A stretch of 18,672 nt of DNA from an uncultured Prevotellaceae bacterium (GTDB lineage Bacteria > Bacteroidota > Bacteroidia > Bacteroidales > Bacteroidaceae). The translations under genes and the position numbers were made by a program. Under the pieces are notes generated by a model. It made no database searches. It worked only from the letters and a program-made list of their open reading frames with translations, and was not told the DNA's origin. Location: contig CABSGW010000018.1 in assembly GCA_902477365.1 (NCBI GenBank), positions 1 through 18,672 of the forward strand, read 5' to 3'. Below, in pieces: positions 7,012 to 14,617 of this stretch (positions are counted from its first letter, which is position 1; each line of letters begins with the position of its first letter).

Positions 7012-8187
7012 ATGAAGAAACAGATTGTATTGGCTGCCCTTGTGGCGATGGGCATACAGGTGCAGGACGTAGCCGCCCGGATGGTGCCGTCTGTACCGGT
7101 AACGGGGTTATCCGTGGCTCAGGCTGCTGCCGGGCAATTACCCTCGAAGGCCGAAGTGAAAGCCACCATGAAGCGTGTGGCCGATTGGCAAATAAAGGAC
7201 TATGATGCCGGGCATCGTTATTATGATGTGAACTGGACCAACGGCGCGCTTTTTGTGGGTATGATAGATTGGGCCGAACTGGCCGAACAATTGGATGGAG
7301 ACGACAGTTATTACAAGTGGCTGTACAAGATAGGCGCACGTAACGGTTGGCATCCGGACAAGAAAATGTATCATGCCGACGATGTGGCGGTGTGTCAGAC
7401 CTATCTGGACTTGTACCGGAAATATAAGAAGCCTGAGATCATGGCACCTACCGTGGCCCGTCTGGACTATGTGATAGCCCATCCTTCGGCTGAAGGGTTT
7501 GACTATACACACGGTAAGCCCAAGACGATGGAACGCTGGAGCTGGTGTGACGCGCTGTTCATGGCGCCGCCGGTGTATGCCAAACTGTACCGGATAACCG
7601 GAGATAAGCGTTACATACGGTTTATGAACAAGGAGTTCCGTGCCACCTACGACCACCTGTTCGACAAAGAGGAGAACCTGTTTTACCGCGATCATAACTA
7701 TATGCCTCCCAAATACGAGGCCAACGGAAAGAAAATATTTTGGGGACGCGGAAACGGATGGGTTATTGCCGGACTGGCAAATATACTGAAAGAGTTGCCA
7801 GCAACGGACAAAAACCGCAAATTCTATGAAACGCTGTATGTGAAGATGGCCAAACGGCTGGCACAGGTGCAAAGTGCAGATGGCTATTGGCATGCCAGTT
7901 TGTTGAACCCCGAGGCGTATCCTTCGCCCGAGAGCAGTGCCACTGGATTTATCACTTACGGATTGGCCTACGGGCTGAATGCCGGTTTGTTGGACAAGGC
8001 CACTTACCTGCCGGTTGTGGCACGCGGATGGCAGGCTTTGCTCGACGCTACCGATCCGGACGGCCGCTTGGGTTTTGTGCAGCCTATAGGCGAAGATCCC
8101 AAGAAGGTGACGCGCGAGATGTCTGTGGTGTACGGACCGGGTGCGATGCTGGCTGCCGGATGCGAAATCTACCGGTTGGCCGAATAG
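7012..8187 (+). CDS. GH105 unsaturated uronyl hydrolase, first copy
   Basis: GH105/GH88-type enzymes hydrate the 4,5 double bond that polysaccharide lyases leave on a terminal uronic acid and so release that sugar; GH105 members act on rhamnogalacturonan, ulvan or arabinogalactan-protein products. The 391-residue protein (start at M-K-K-Q-I-V, chosen because it opens a signal peptide; an in-frame ATG at 6985 would add nine residues) carries an (alpha/alpha)6-barrel pattern. Motifs are W-T-N-G-A-L-F-V-G-M, M-Y-H-A-D-D (119-124), W-C-D-A-L-F-M-A-P-P with Asp180 as the probable general acid, and W-G-R-G-N-G-W (244-250). It follows the fucosidase by 35 nt and is closely similar to the next gene: 31 of 37 residues match in the stretch beginning W-C-D-A-L. 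Confidence 0.9.
   Translation: MKKQIVLAALVAMGIQVQDVAARMVPSVPVTGLSVAQAAAGQLPSKAEVKATMKRVADWQIKDYDAGHRYYDVNWTNGALFVGMIDWAELAEQLDGDDSYYKWLYKIGARNGWHPDKKMYHADDVAVCQTYLDLYRKYKKPEIMAPTVARLDYVIAHPSAEGFDYTHGKPKTMERWSWCDALFMAPPVYAKLYRITGDKRYIRFMNKEFRATYDHLFDKEENLFYRDHNYMPPKYEANGKKIFWGRGNGWVIAGLANILKELPATDKNRKFYETLYVKMAKRLAQVQSADGYWHASLLNPEAYPSPESSATGFITYGLAYGLNAGLLDKATYLPVVARGWQALLDATDPDGRLGFVQPIGEDPKKVTREMSVVYGPGAMLAAGCEIYRLAE
7741..7772 (+). repeat. 32-nt segment identical in both GH105 genes (copy 1)
   Basis: This segment, covering W-G-R-G-N-G-W-V-I-A, is identical base for base to 8943-8974. The flanking sequence differs at many third positions, so the identity reflects paralogy with a locally very conserved or gene-converted block, not a mobile repeat. 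Confidence 0.8.
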
Positions 8188-8273
8188 CGTAATTAGCGAG
8201 GTGCATGTACGGGGAAGCTTGGCAATCCGGCATGTGTCTTCGCCAGTTGAATTTCTCTAATCCAAAACAAATC

Positions 8274-9392
8274 ATGAAGAAAAATACATGGATCATCTGG
8301 TTGCTGTTGGCGGCTTTCTGCATGCCGTCGCAAGCGCAGGTGACATTCAGAAAAGAAGAAGTGAAGTCCATTATGCAGCGCGTGGCCGACTGGCAGATGG
8401 ATAATTTCAAGCCGAAAAGGGAATACGGTGAACTGGACTGGACCAATGGTGCGCTTTACATCGGCATGATGGACTGGGCCGAGTTGGCCGAACGTCTGGA
8501 CGGAACCGACCGCTATTACCAGTGGTTGGTGAAGTTGGGCAAACGGAATCACTGGAAGATGAACAAGCGTATGTATCATGCCGACGACATCACCGTGGGA
8601 CAGTGTTTCATCGAGCTTTACCGCAAATACAAGGACGAGGCGATGATAGCTCCCGTCATAGAGCGTGCCGACTATGTGGTGTCGCACCCTTCGGACGGGA
8701 CATTTAAGTTGAATTACGGCAATGCCCGTTCGTTGGAGCGTTGGACGTGGTGCGACGCGTTGTTTATGGCGCCGCCGGTATATGCGAAACTTTACACGCT
8801 GACCGGGGATAAGAAGTACCTGAAGTTTATGAATACGGAGTTCCGTGCCACTTACGATTCGCTTTACGACAAAGGGGCGAAGCTCTTCTACCGCGACTGG
8901 CGTTATATTGGAAAACAAGAGGCTAACGGAAAGAAAGTGTTCTGGGGACGCGGAAACGGATGGGTTATTGCCGGGCTGGCCGATATCTTGAAAGAGTTGC
9001 CTGCCAAAAACAAGAAAGACCGTAAGTCTTACGAGGAATTGTTCCGCGAACTGTCACACAGTTTGGCCACCTTGCAGTGTGAGGACGGTTATTGGCACGC
9101 CAGTTTGCTGGATCCTGCCTCTTATCCTTCGCCCGAAACCAGTGCCACCGGTTTCATCGTCTACGGCTTGGCCTACGGTGTAAATGCCGGTTTGTTGGAT
9201 CGTGCAACCTATCTGCCCGTCATCGAAAAAGGCTGGAAAGCACTGACCGATGCCGTGAACGAAGAAGGAAAACTGGGTTATGTACAGCCTATCGGCGCCG
9301 ACCCGCAAAAGGTTACCAAAGACATGACATCCAGCTATGGTGTAGGTGCTTTCCTGGCCGCCGGATGCGAAATCTATAAAATGGCTCAATAA
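8274..9392 (+). CDS. GH105 unsaturated uronyl hydrolase, second copy
   Basis: This tandem paralogue of the preceding gene has 372 residues. The start at 8274 opens a clear signal peptide (M-K-K-N-T-W-I-I-W, core, S-Q-A-Q around 19-22); the longer frame from 8205 has no such start. All family landmarks are present: W-T-N-G-A-L-Y-I-G-M, M-Y-H-A-D-D (100-105), W-C-D-A-L-F-M-A-P-P with Asp161 as probable general acid, and W-G-R-G-N-G-W (224-230). It lacks the roughly 20-residue extra stretch after the signal that the first copy has. Both active sites look intact, so the copies may act on different uronic acids, linkages or aglycones. It sits 86 nt after the first copy and 15 nt before the GH2 gene. 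Confidence 0.9.
   Translation: MKKNTWIIWLLLAAFCMPSQAQVTFRKEEVKSIMQRVADWQMDNFKPKREYGELDWTNGALYIGMMDWAELAERLDGTDRYYQWLVKLGKRNHWKMNKRMYHADDITVGQCFIELYRKYKDEAMIAPVIERADYVVSHPSDGTFKLNYGNARSLERWTWCDALFMAPPVYAKLYTLTGDKKYLKFMNTEFRATYDSLYDKGAKLFYRDWRYIGKQEANGKKVFWGRGNGWVIAGLADILKELPAKNKKDRKSYEELFRELSHSLATLQCEDGYWHASLLDPASYPSPETSATGFIVYGLAYGVNAGLLDRATYLPVIEKGWKALTDAVNEEGKLGYVQPIGADPQKVTKDMTSSYGVGAFLAAGCEIYKMAQ
8943..8974 (+). repeat. 32-nt segment identical in both GH105 genes (copy 2)
   Basis: Identical to 7741-7772; it encodes W-G-R-G-N-G-W-V-I-A of the second GH105. Confidence 0.8.
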
Positions 9393-9407
9393 AACATTCA
9401 TATCAGC

Positions 9408-11522
9408 ATGAAAAGAAGATACTATCTGGCTATGGCCTGTATGCTCCTTGTGGGCGGTTTGCAGGCCGTTATGGCCCGCGATGTCAGTAGTTTTAACAAC
9501 GACTGGCAGTTCAAGCGCGGTCCTTTCTCCTCCGAGCCCCGCACTGCCGCTGCACAATGGAATGGAAAATGGCAGCAGGTGAATGTGCCCCACACATGGA
9601 ACGCCAAGGATATGCAAACCGTTGTCAATGGCTATTACGAGGGTACGGGTTATTACCGTAAGACCTTTAATGTTCCGGCCGACGGTAAGGGAAAACGCTA
9701 CTTCCTGCGTTTCGAGGGTGTGGGCGCTTGTGCCGAGGTGTACGTGAACGACCGCCTGGTGGGTAGCCACAAAGGAGGTTATTCCGCGTTCGCGGTCGAG
9801 ATGACCGGTGCGCTCCAGTTCGGTAAGGAAAATACCGTGTTGGTGAAAGCCGACAATCAGTCGCGCCCTGACGTAATTCCGGTAAACCACCAACTGTTCG
9901 GTGTGTATGGCGGCATCTATCGTCCGGTATGGCTCATCGTGACCGAGGGAACTAACATTACTGTGACCGACCACGCGTCACCCGGTGTGTACATCACGCA
10001 AGACAACGTTACGTCAAAGAGTGCAGACGTTGCTGTCAAGGTGAAGCTGGATAACGGTACGCTGAAACCGGTCGATGTGACCCTCGAAAACATCATTTAT
10101 ACCCGCGAGGGCAAAAAAGTGGCTTCCGAGACGCGTCGTATCAACCTCACGCCGCAGGGAACACAGGCCCACACCATGCATTTCCGCATCAGTCGCCCGC
10201 ATCTGTGGCAGGGTATCGAAGATCCCTATCTATACCGGGTAGAGACTAGCCTGAAACAGGACGGTCGCGTGATTGATCGCTCCACACAGCCACTTGGCCT
10301 GCGTCGCTACGAGGCAGTGGCCGGCAAAGGGTTCTTCCTGAACGGGAAAAAATATCCCATGTACGGCGTCACCCGTCATCAGGACTGGTGGGGAATGGGT
10401 AGCGCGCTGACCAACCGCGAACACGACATCGACTTGGCGACTATCATGGACTTGGGGGCAACTACCGTGCGTTTTGCCCACTACCAACAGTCCGACTACA
10501 TTTATTCGCGTTGCGACTCCCTGGGCTTGGTCATCTGGGCCGAAATACCCTTTGTCAACCGTGTTACGGGACAAGAATGGGAAAATGCCCATAGTCAGTT
10601 GCGCGAGTTGATCCGTCAGAGCTTCAACCACCCCAGCATTTATGTATGGGGACTGCACAACGAGGTGTATACGCCTACCGACTATACGGCACAACTCACA
10701 CAGTCGCTCCACGACTTGGCCAAAACGGAAGACCCCGGCCGCATGACGGTTTCGGTAAACGGTTACGGCATCGCGCAGCATCCGGTCAACCAGAATGCCG
10801 ACATACAGGGTATGAACCGCTATTTCGGCTGGTACGAAAAGAAAATAAAGGACATCGACGCCTGGGTTGAAGGACTTGAGAAAGACTATCCCTGGCAGCG
10901 GCTTATGTTGACAGAATATGGCGCCGATGCCAATATGGAACACCAGACCGAGCTGTTGGGCGAGTCGCTCAACTGGGGTAAACCCTATTATCCGGAAACG
11001 TTCCAGACCAAGACACACGAGTACCATTGGAGCGTCATAGCCAAACATCCTTATATCCTGGCTTCCTACTTGTGGAATACGTTCGATTTTGCCTGCCCCA
11101 TGTGGTCGCGCGGCGGAGTGGCTTGCCGCAACCTGAAGGGATTGGTAACCTTCGACCGGAAAGAGAAAAAAGATTCTTATTTCTGGTACAAGGCCAACTG
11201 GAGTAAACAGCCGGTACTCTACCTTACCCAGCGTCGCAATACCGACCGCGAGCGTCGCAACACCTCCATTACCATCTACTCCAACCGCGGCATCCCAACG
11301 GTTACGCTCAACGGAAAACCGCTTCCAGCCCCGCGTCAGGGATATACCTCCGTACATTGGATCATAGACAACGTGACGTTGGCCGATGGGGAAAACATCA
11401 TCCAAGCCGAAGTGACCGGTAAGGAAGGACGTCAGGCCGATCGGATCACCTGGAAATACACCGGTGAGAAAGACCGCAGCCCTGAGAAATACGAGAACCG
11501 CAAAGAGCACGTCGGCTTCTGA
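9408..11522 (+). CDS. GH2 beta-galactosidase/beta-glucuronidase-family enzyme
   Basis: This 704-residue exported GH2 hydrolase (signal peptide ending near A-V-M-A, about residue 23) has the normal domain order: sugar-binding jelly roll (about 25-185, with N-V-P-H-T-W-N and G-Y-Y-E-G-T-G-Y-Y-R-K), immunoglobulin-like sandwich (about 190-300), catalytic barrel (about 305-600), and a C-terminal beta domain of the DUF4982 kind. The acid/base is Glu419 in W-G-L-H-N-E and the nucleophile Glu503 in M-L-T-E-Y-G-A. An N-x-K-G motif (N575-L-K577-G) is present. N-x-K is used to recognise beta-glucuronidases, but related N-x-K-G-L-V sequences also occur in Bacteroidales enzymes annotated as beta-galactosidases, so the substrate is undecided. 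It is the last gene of the operon, with the terminator 32 nt after its stop. Confidence 0.93.
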   Translation: MKRRYYLAMACMLLVGGLQAVMARDVSSFNNDWQFKRGPFSSEPRTAAAQWNGKWQQVNVPHTWNAKDMQTVVNGYYEGTGYYRKTFNVPADGKGKRYFLRFEGVGACAEVYVNDRLVGSHKGGYSAFAVEMTGALQFGKENTVLVKADNQSRPDVIPVNHQLFGVYGGIYRPVWLIVTEGTNITVTDHASPGVYITQDNVTSKSADVAVKVKLDNGTLKPVDVTLENIIYTREGKKVASETRRINLTPQGTQAHTMHFRISRPHLWQGIEDPYLYRVETSLKQDGRVIDRSTQPLGLRRYEAVAGKGFFLNGKKYPMYGVTRHQDWWGMGSALTNREHDIDLATIMDLGATTVRFAHYQQSDYIYSRCDSLGLVIWAEIPFVNRVTGQEWENAHSQLRELIRQSFNHPSIYVWGLHNEVYTPTDYTAQLTQSLHDLAKTEDPGRMTVSVNGYGIAQHPVNQNADIQGMNRYFGWYEKKIKDIDAWVEGLEKDYPWQRLMLTEYGADANMEHQTELLGESLNWGKPYYPETFQTKTHEYHWSVIAKHPYILASYLWNTFDFACPMWSRGGVACRNLKGLVTFDRKEKKDSYFWYKANWSKQPVLYLTQRRNTDRERRNTSITIYSNRGIPTVTLNGKPLPAPRQGYTSVHWIIDNVTLADGENIIQAEVTGKEGRQADRITWKYTGEKDRSPEKYENRKEHVGF

Positions 11523-11553
11523 TTCCGCATACGCTGCTCATACCTTTTTATAG

Positions 11554-11602
11554 AAACGCGCATCCATTCCGGCATATCAGCCGCGATGGATGTGCGTTTT
11601 TT
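11554..11602. terminator. Strong terminator after the carbohydrate operon
   Basis: AAACGCGCATCCAT (11554-11567) pairs with ATGGATGTGCGTTT (11586-11599) over 14 bp with one G-T wobble, followed by a T tract on the + strand (six T in all at the end of the arm). The DUF4405 gene on the minus strand ends at 11612, so the same hairpin can serve both directions, though the minus-strand tail is less regular. Confidence 0.8.
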
Positions 11603-11611
11603 GTATCACCT

Positions 11612-12046
11612 TCAGTCCTCTTTTTTGAATACACGCAACAGGGCTGTACCTCGCAAAGCCAAGTGGATGATAGCCAGAAGAAGCATCAGCATGCCCAGTT
11701 TGTAGTGCCACAGCCCGATACCTGAGTTTGCCCCCTCTACGCCTAGCAGTAGCAATCCCGTTATGACCGTACATACAAAAGCCACAGAGACAGCTGCCGT
11801 CACTTGGCTCTTTTTCCCGAATCCTTTTTTGGGGATGGTTTTGTACCAGTTCCAGTGCATTTTGATGTGCCATCCGCTTACAAAGGTGAACAGCGCACCG
11901 ATCACGATGTGTGCCACCGCCCAGTTGTGCCATACATCGTGATCGGTGCCGTGTCCGGCAATGTGCAGTTTCAAGCCCGTGAGGGCCAGCAGCACAAACA
12001 GCGGCACCAATGCCCAGTCAATCATCAAGTTCTTTTTCCGTTTCAT
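11612..12046 (-). CDS. DUF4405 membrane protein, putative b-type haem binder
   Basis: This 144-residue protein has four predicted membrane helices (about 9-27, 43-61, 82-103, 114-134) and histidines at or near their ends: His40, His46, His60, His64, His114 and His128. The motifs V-W-H-N-W-A-V-A-H and S-G-W-H-I-K-M-H-W-N-W and the size match the DUF4405 family, which resembles small cytochrome b-type membrane subunits. Haem binding by the paired histidines is an inference from that resemblance. The product lies in the inner membrane; no partner redox gene is nearby. It is a single gene with a -7 element at 12085-12092, convergent with the GH2 operon and divergent from the glycosyltransferase locus. 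Confidence 0.85.
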   Translation of the reverse strand: MKRKKNLMIDWALVPLFVLLALTGLKLHIAGHGTDHDVWHNWAVAHIVIGALFTFVSGWHIKMHWNWYKTIPKKGFGKKSQVTAAVSVAFVCTVITGLLLLGVEGANSGIGLWHYKLGMLMLLLAIIHLALRGTALLRVFKKED

Positions 12047-12084
12047 CTTTTTCCTTTTTAGTCGCTTCAGGGTCGAAGTCTCTG

Positions 12085-12092
12085 CAAATGTA
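12085..12092 (-). promoter_or_regulatory. -7 element of the DUF4405 gene
   Basis: The minus strand reads TACATTTG, a full TAnnTTTG match, 38 nt before the ATG. A matching -33 element is not evident. Confidence 0.5.
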
Positions 12093-12198
12093 CGGATTAA
12101 TACATAAACCAGTTCCTATATAAGAGGCTAATCCCAATATAAGTAATCTTGAATTTGACAATTTGAGTCTTTTTGTACAATAAAACCGCAAAAAATAA

Positions 12199-12229
12199 TT
12201 GTTCCTTTTCTTTTTTTTGTGTTACTTTG
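12199..12229 (+). promoter_or_regulatory. Putative promoter of the glycosyltransferase-propeller locus
   Basis: TTG (12199-12201), a 20-nt spacer and TTACTTTG (12222-12229) resemble the -33/-7 pattern with one mismatch. The GT2 ATG follows at 12258. Confidence 0.45.
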
Positions 12230-12257
12230 CAACAGACGTGATAACTAGTTTGATACC

Positions 12258-13220
12258 ATGAAAGAAAAACAGGTTGATGTTGTTTTGTCAGTCATTATAC
12301 CTTGTTATAATGAAAAAGGCAATTTAATAGCACTGTATGATGCCCTTTGTGAAGTATTAGGCGGATTGGATCTATCTTATGAACTACTGTTTGTAGACGA
12401 CGGAAGCAGTGATGGCAGTCTATCTTTATTACGGACATTATGTGAAGGTAATGAAAATACGCATTATATATCCTTTTCCCGTAATTTCGGTCACCAACAT
12501 GCTTTGCTGGCTGGTTTGCATTATGCTTCCGGCAAGGTTTGTATTACGATGGATGCGGATATGGAGCACCCTCCTGCACTGTTACCCCAGCTGATTCGTT
12601 TGTGGCAAGAAGGGTACGATGTGGTAAATACAAACCGCTCTTATTCGCAAAGCCGTAGTATTTGGAAACGGATGGCTTCTCCCATCTATTACCGTATTTT
12701 TGCGCTGTTAACAGGAAAGCAGTGTTCCTTCATTGGAGCGGATTTTCGCTTGCTGGACCGTCGTGTGGTTGATGTTGTTTTGTCGAGCGGACGCGATAGT
12801 TTGTTTCTTCGTGGATTGATTGGTTGGGTTGGATTCCGACAATGTACCCTTCCCTATACGTCAGGAGAAAGGTTCTCAGGACAAACGCATTATCCGTTTT
12901 CACGTTTACTGCGGTTGGCGCTTGAGGGACTGACCTCTTTTTCACTTCGTCCCTTACGGATTAGTTTGTTTTTCTCTTCCTTGTTTGCTTTACTGGCAGG
13001 TTTAGGGCTTGTTCATATTTTGTACGTGTCTTGTGGAACACAACACCCCGTTTCAGAATGGCAGATTCTTGGTGTGCTGATTTGTTTTTTAGGTGCTGTT
13101 ATGCTATTGGTGTTAGGTGTTATCGGCGAATACCTTGGGCGTTGCTTCATGCGTTTGAGCGACAGGCCCTTGTATGTGGTGGCCGAAACCAGTTTGAAGA
13201 GAGAAAATGAATTTCATTAG
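12258..13220 (+). CDS. GtrB/DPM1-like family 2 glycosyltransferase
   Basis: The protein should transfer a sugar from a nucleotide donor to a polyprenyl phosphate on the cytoplasmic face of the inner membrane, giving a lipid-linked sugar. The 320-residue protein has a GT-A domain: S-V-I-I-P-C-Y-N-E (11-19), V-D-D-G-S-S-D-G (46-53), the metal-binding D-A-D (99-101) in D-A-D-M-E-H-P-P where relatives often have D-A-D-L-Q-D-P-P, and R-F-S-G-Q-T-H-Y (205-212), a variant of the R-x-x-G-x-S-K-Y motif. An amphipathic stretch and two C-terminal membrane helices (about 233-257 and 270-292, ending V-I-G-E-Y-L-G-R) follow, as in GtrB and ArnC. Its 3' end overlaps the next gene by 14 nt, which fits coupled translation. 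The sugar cannot be told from sequence. Confidence 0.9.
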   Translation: MKEKQVDVVLSVIIPCYNEKGNLIALYDALCEVLGGLDLSYELLFVDDGSSDGSLSLLRTLCEGNENTHYISFSRNFGHQHALLAGLHYASGKVCITMDADMEHPPALLPQLIRLWQEGYDVVNTNRSYSQSRSIWKRMASPIYYRIFALLTGKQCSFIGADFRLLDRRVVDVVLSSGRDSLFLRGLIGWVGFRQCTLPYTSGERFSGQTHYPFSRLLRLALEGLTSFSLRPLRISLFFSSLFALLAGLGLVHILYVSCGTQHPVSEWQILGVLICFLGAVMLLVLGVIGEYLGRCFMRLSDRPLYVVAETSLKRENEFH

Positions 13221-14568
13221 GAGTAACTTTGATTTTAAAAAAAGAACAATGATGGTCAGCGTGTTGAATAATCGTTTCGGATCTTGGTTTGGGGCGTTTC
13301 CCTGCAATCGGTGGATTGTTTTTCTAATGTTGCTGTTTTCTTCCTGTGCGGTGTTTTATCCTACCTTCAATAATGAGTTGATGAGCGGTTGGGACGACCA
13401 GTGGCAGGTGGTGAATGCATACACTGCGGGAGGCATGAATTGGGACAATCTGAAACCGGCTTTTTTGTATGCCTTTCATGGACAATACTCCCCTCTGAAT
13501 CAATGCATTTACACGTTTATCTATAGTTTTGTCGGATACACGCCGGGTTATTACCATGCTTACAGTTTGCTTTTTCACATATTGAACAGCTTTCTGGTTT
13601 ATGTCTTGTTACGTAAAATGTTGGTTTCGGTTACGGCCTTTTCCGTCCGCCATTGTGCTTGGATAGCCTTTTTGGTGTCGATGTTTTTTTGCATTCACCC
13701 GATGCAGGTCGAAACCGTAGCCTGGGCAAGTGCGTCTAAGATGGTTGTGTCAACCTCTTGCTATTTGTGCAGCACTTATTTTTTCATTCGTTATCTGACC
13801 GACAAGAAACGGGTCTTCTATCTTTCCTCGCTGTTTTTCTTTATTGTGTCTTATGGGTTTAAAGAGCAGGTGGTGACGTTGCCTTTATGGTTTTTGTTAA
13901 TCCTTTTTTGCTATGGTGCCGACTTGCGGACGTTTAAAACCTGGCGTAAGTTGATTCCCTTTTTCATCATCGCTTTGGTGATGGGGTTGTTTTTTGTGCT
14001 GGAGACGAAGTCAACTCCCCTGTTTGCCGTTCCCGATCCCGATGTGGTCACTTATAGTTGGTGGCAGCGGTTGGTTTTCTCGGTTTATGCCCTGTTTGAA
14101 TATATATGGAAATGGTTGTTTCCCTATAAATTATTGTATAAGTATTACTACCCGATGGCACCGGGTTCTCCCCTTCCTCTGTGGTTGCTTATGTATCCTT
14201 TGCTGTTGGTCGTTTGTTTGGGTGGATGCTACAAATACCTGGTTCGTAAACCTGTACTGGTAGGGTTATTGTTTTTCCTGATCCATATCGCCCTTGTGTT
14301 GCATATCATTCCGATAAACAGAGCCCATATCGTGGCAGACCGTTATATGTATCTGGCTGGAGTCGGGCTCTCCTTCATTGTGGTGTATTACGCTGCTTTC
14401 TGGTTTGTGCGTTTACGTACAGCCTTTAAGTTTGTGTGTACGTTTGCTACGGTGGTTGTGTTCTTGTTATTGGCGATGTATAGTTTCAGTCGCACCGAAA
14501 AATGGCATGACACAGAGCGTCTGAGAGAAGAAGTGAGACAGAGTGTCGGAACGGTAGATAAAGAATAA
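13207..14568 (+). CDS. GT-C-like polytopic membrane glycosyltransferase
   Basis: This 453-residue protein has about ten or more membrane helices. It resembles the PMT/TMTC-type GT-C fold, in which lipid-linked sugars are used on the outer face of the membrane: an early acidic pair in the first external loop (W-D-D, Asp63-Asp64), H-P-M-Q-V-E-T-V-A-W (164-173), F-K-E-Q near 218, and V-A-D-R-Y-M-Y-L late in the chain. TMTC-like proteins often end in TPR repeats; this one stops after a short charged tail. The overlap with the upstream gene suggests that the GT2 makes the donor which this protein uses. Acceptor (protein or glycan) is unknown. The start could be Met1 or the ATG pair at 13249-13254. 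Confidence 0.75.
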   Translation: MNFIRSNFDFKKRTMMVSVLNNRFGSWFGAFPCNRWIVFLMLLFSSCAVFYPTFNNELMSGWDDQWQVVNAYTAGGMNWDNLKPAFLYAFHGQYSPLNQCIYTFIYSFVGYTPGYYHAYSLLFHILNSFLVYVLLRKMLVSVTAFSVRHCAWIAFLVSMFFCIHPMQVETVAWASASKMVVSTSCYLCSTYFFIRYLTDKKRVFYLSSLFFFIVSYGFKEQVVTLPLWFLLILFCYGADLRTFKTWRKLIPFFIIALVMGLFFVLETKSTPLFAVPDPDVVTYSWWQRLVFSVYALFEYIWKWLFPYKLLYKYYYPMAPGSPLPLWLLMYPLLLVVCLGGCYKYLVRKPVLVGLLFFLIHIALVLHIIPINRAHIVADRYMYLAGVGLSFIVVYYAAFWFVRLRTAFKFVCTFATVVVFLLLAMYSFSRTEKWHDTERLREEVRQSVGTVDKE

Positions 14569-14617
14569 AGCGGGGAGTTTTTTCTTCCCTTATGGGTATT
14601 TTGATAAAGACGTAAAA

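Noticed and set aside
10230..11510. 426-codon open frame on the minus strand opposite the GH2 gene
   Set aside because: It mirrors the GH2 catalytic region in a GC-rich stretch where stop codons are rare on the opposite strand. No promoter or domain supports it.
14572..14589. Small hairpin GGGGAG-TTTTTT-CTTCCC between the GT-C-like and DUF1573 genes
   Set aside because: The T run is in the loop, not after the stem, and the stem is only 6 bp with one wobble, so it is unlikely to terminate transcription.
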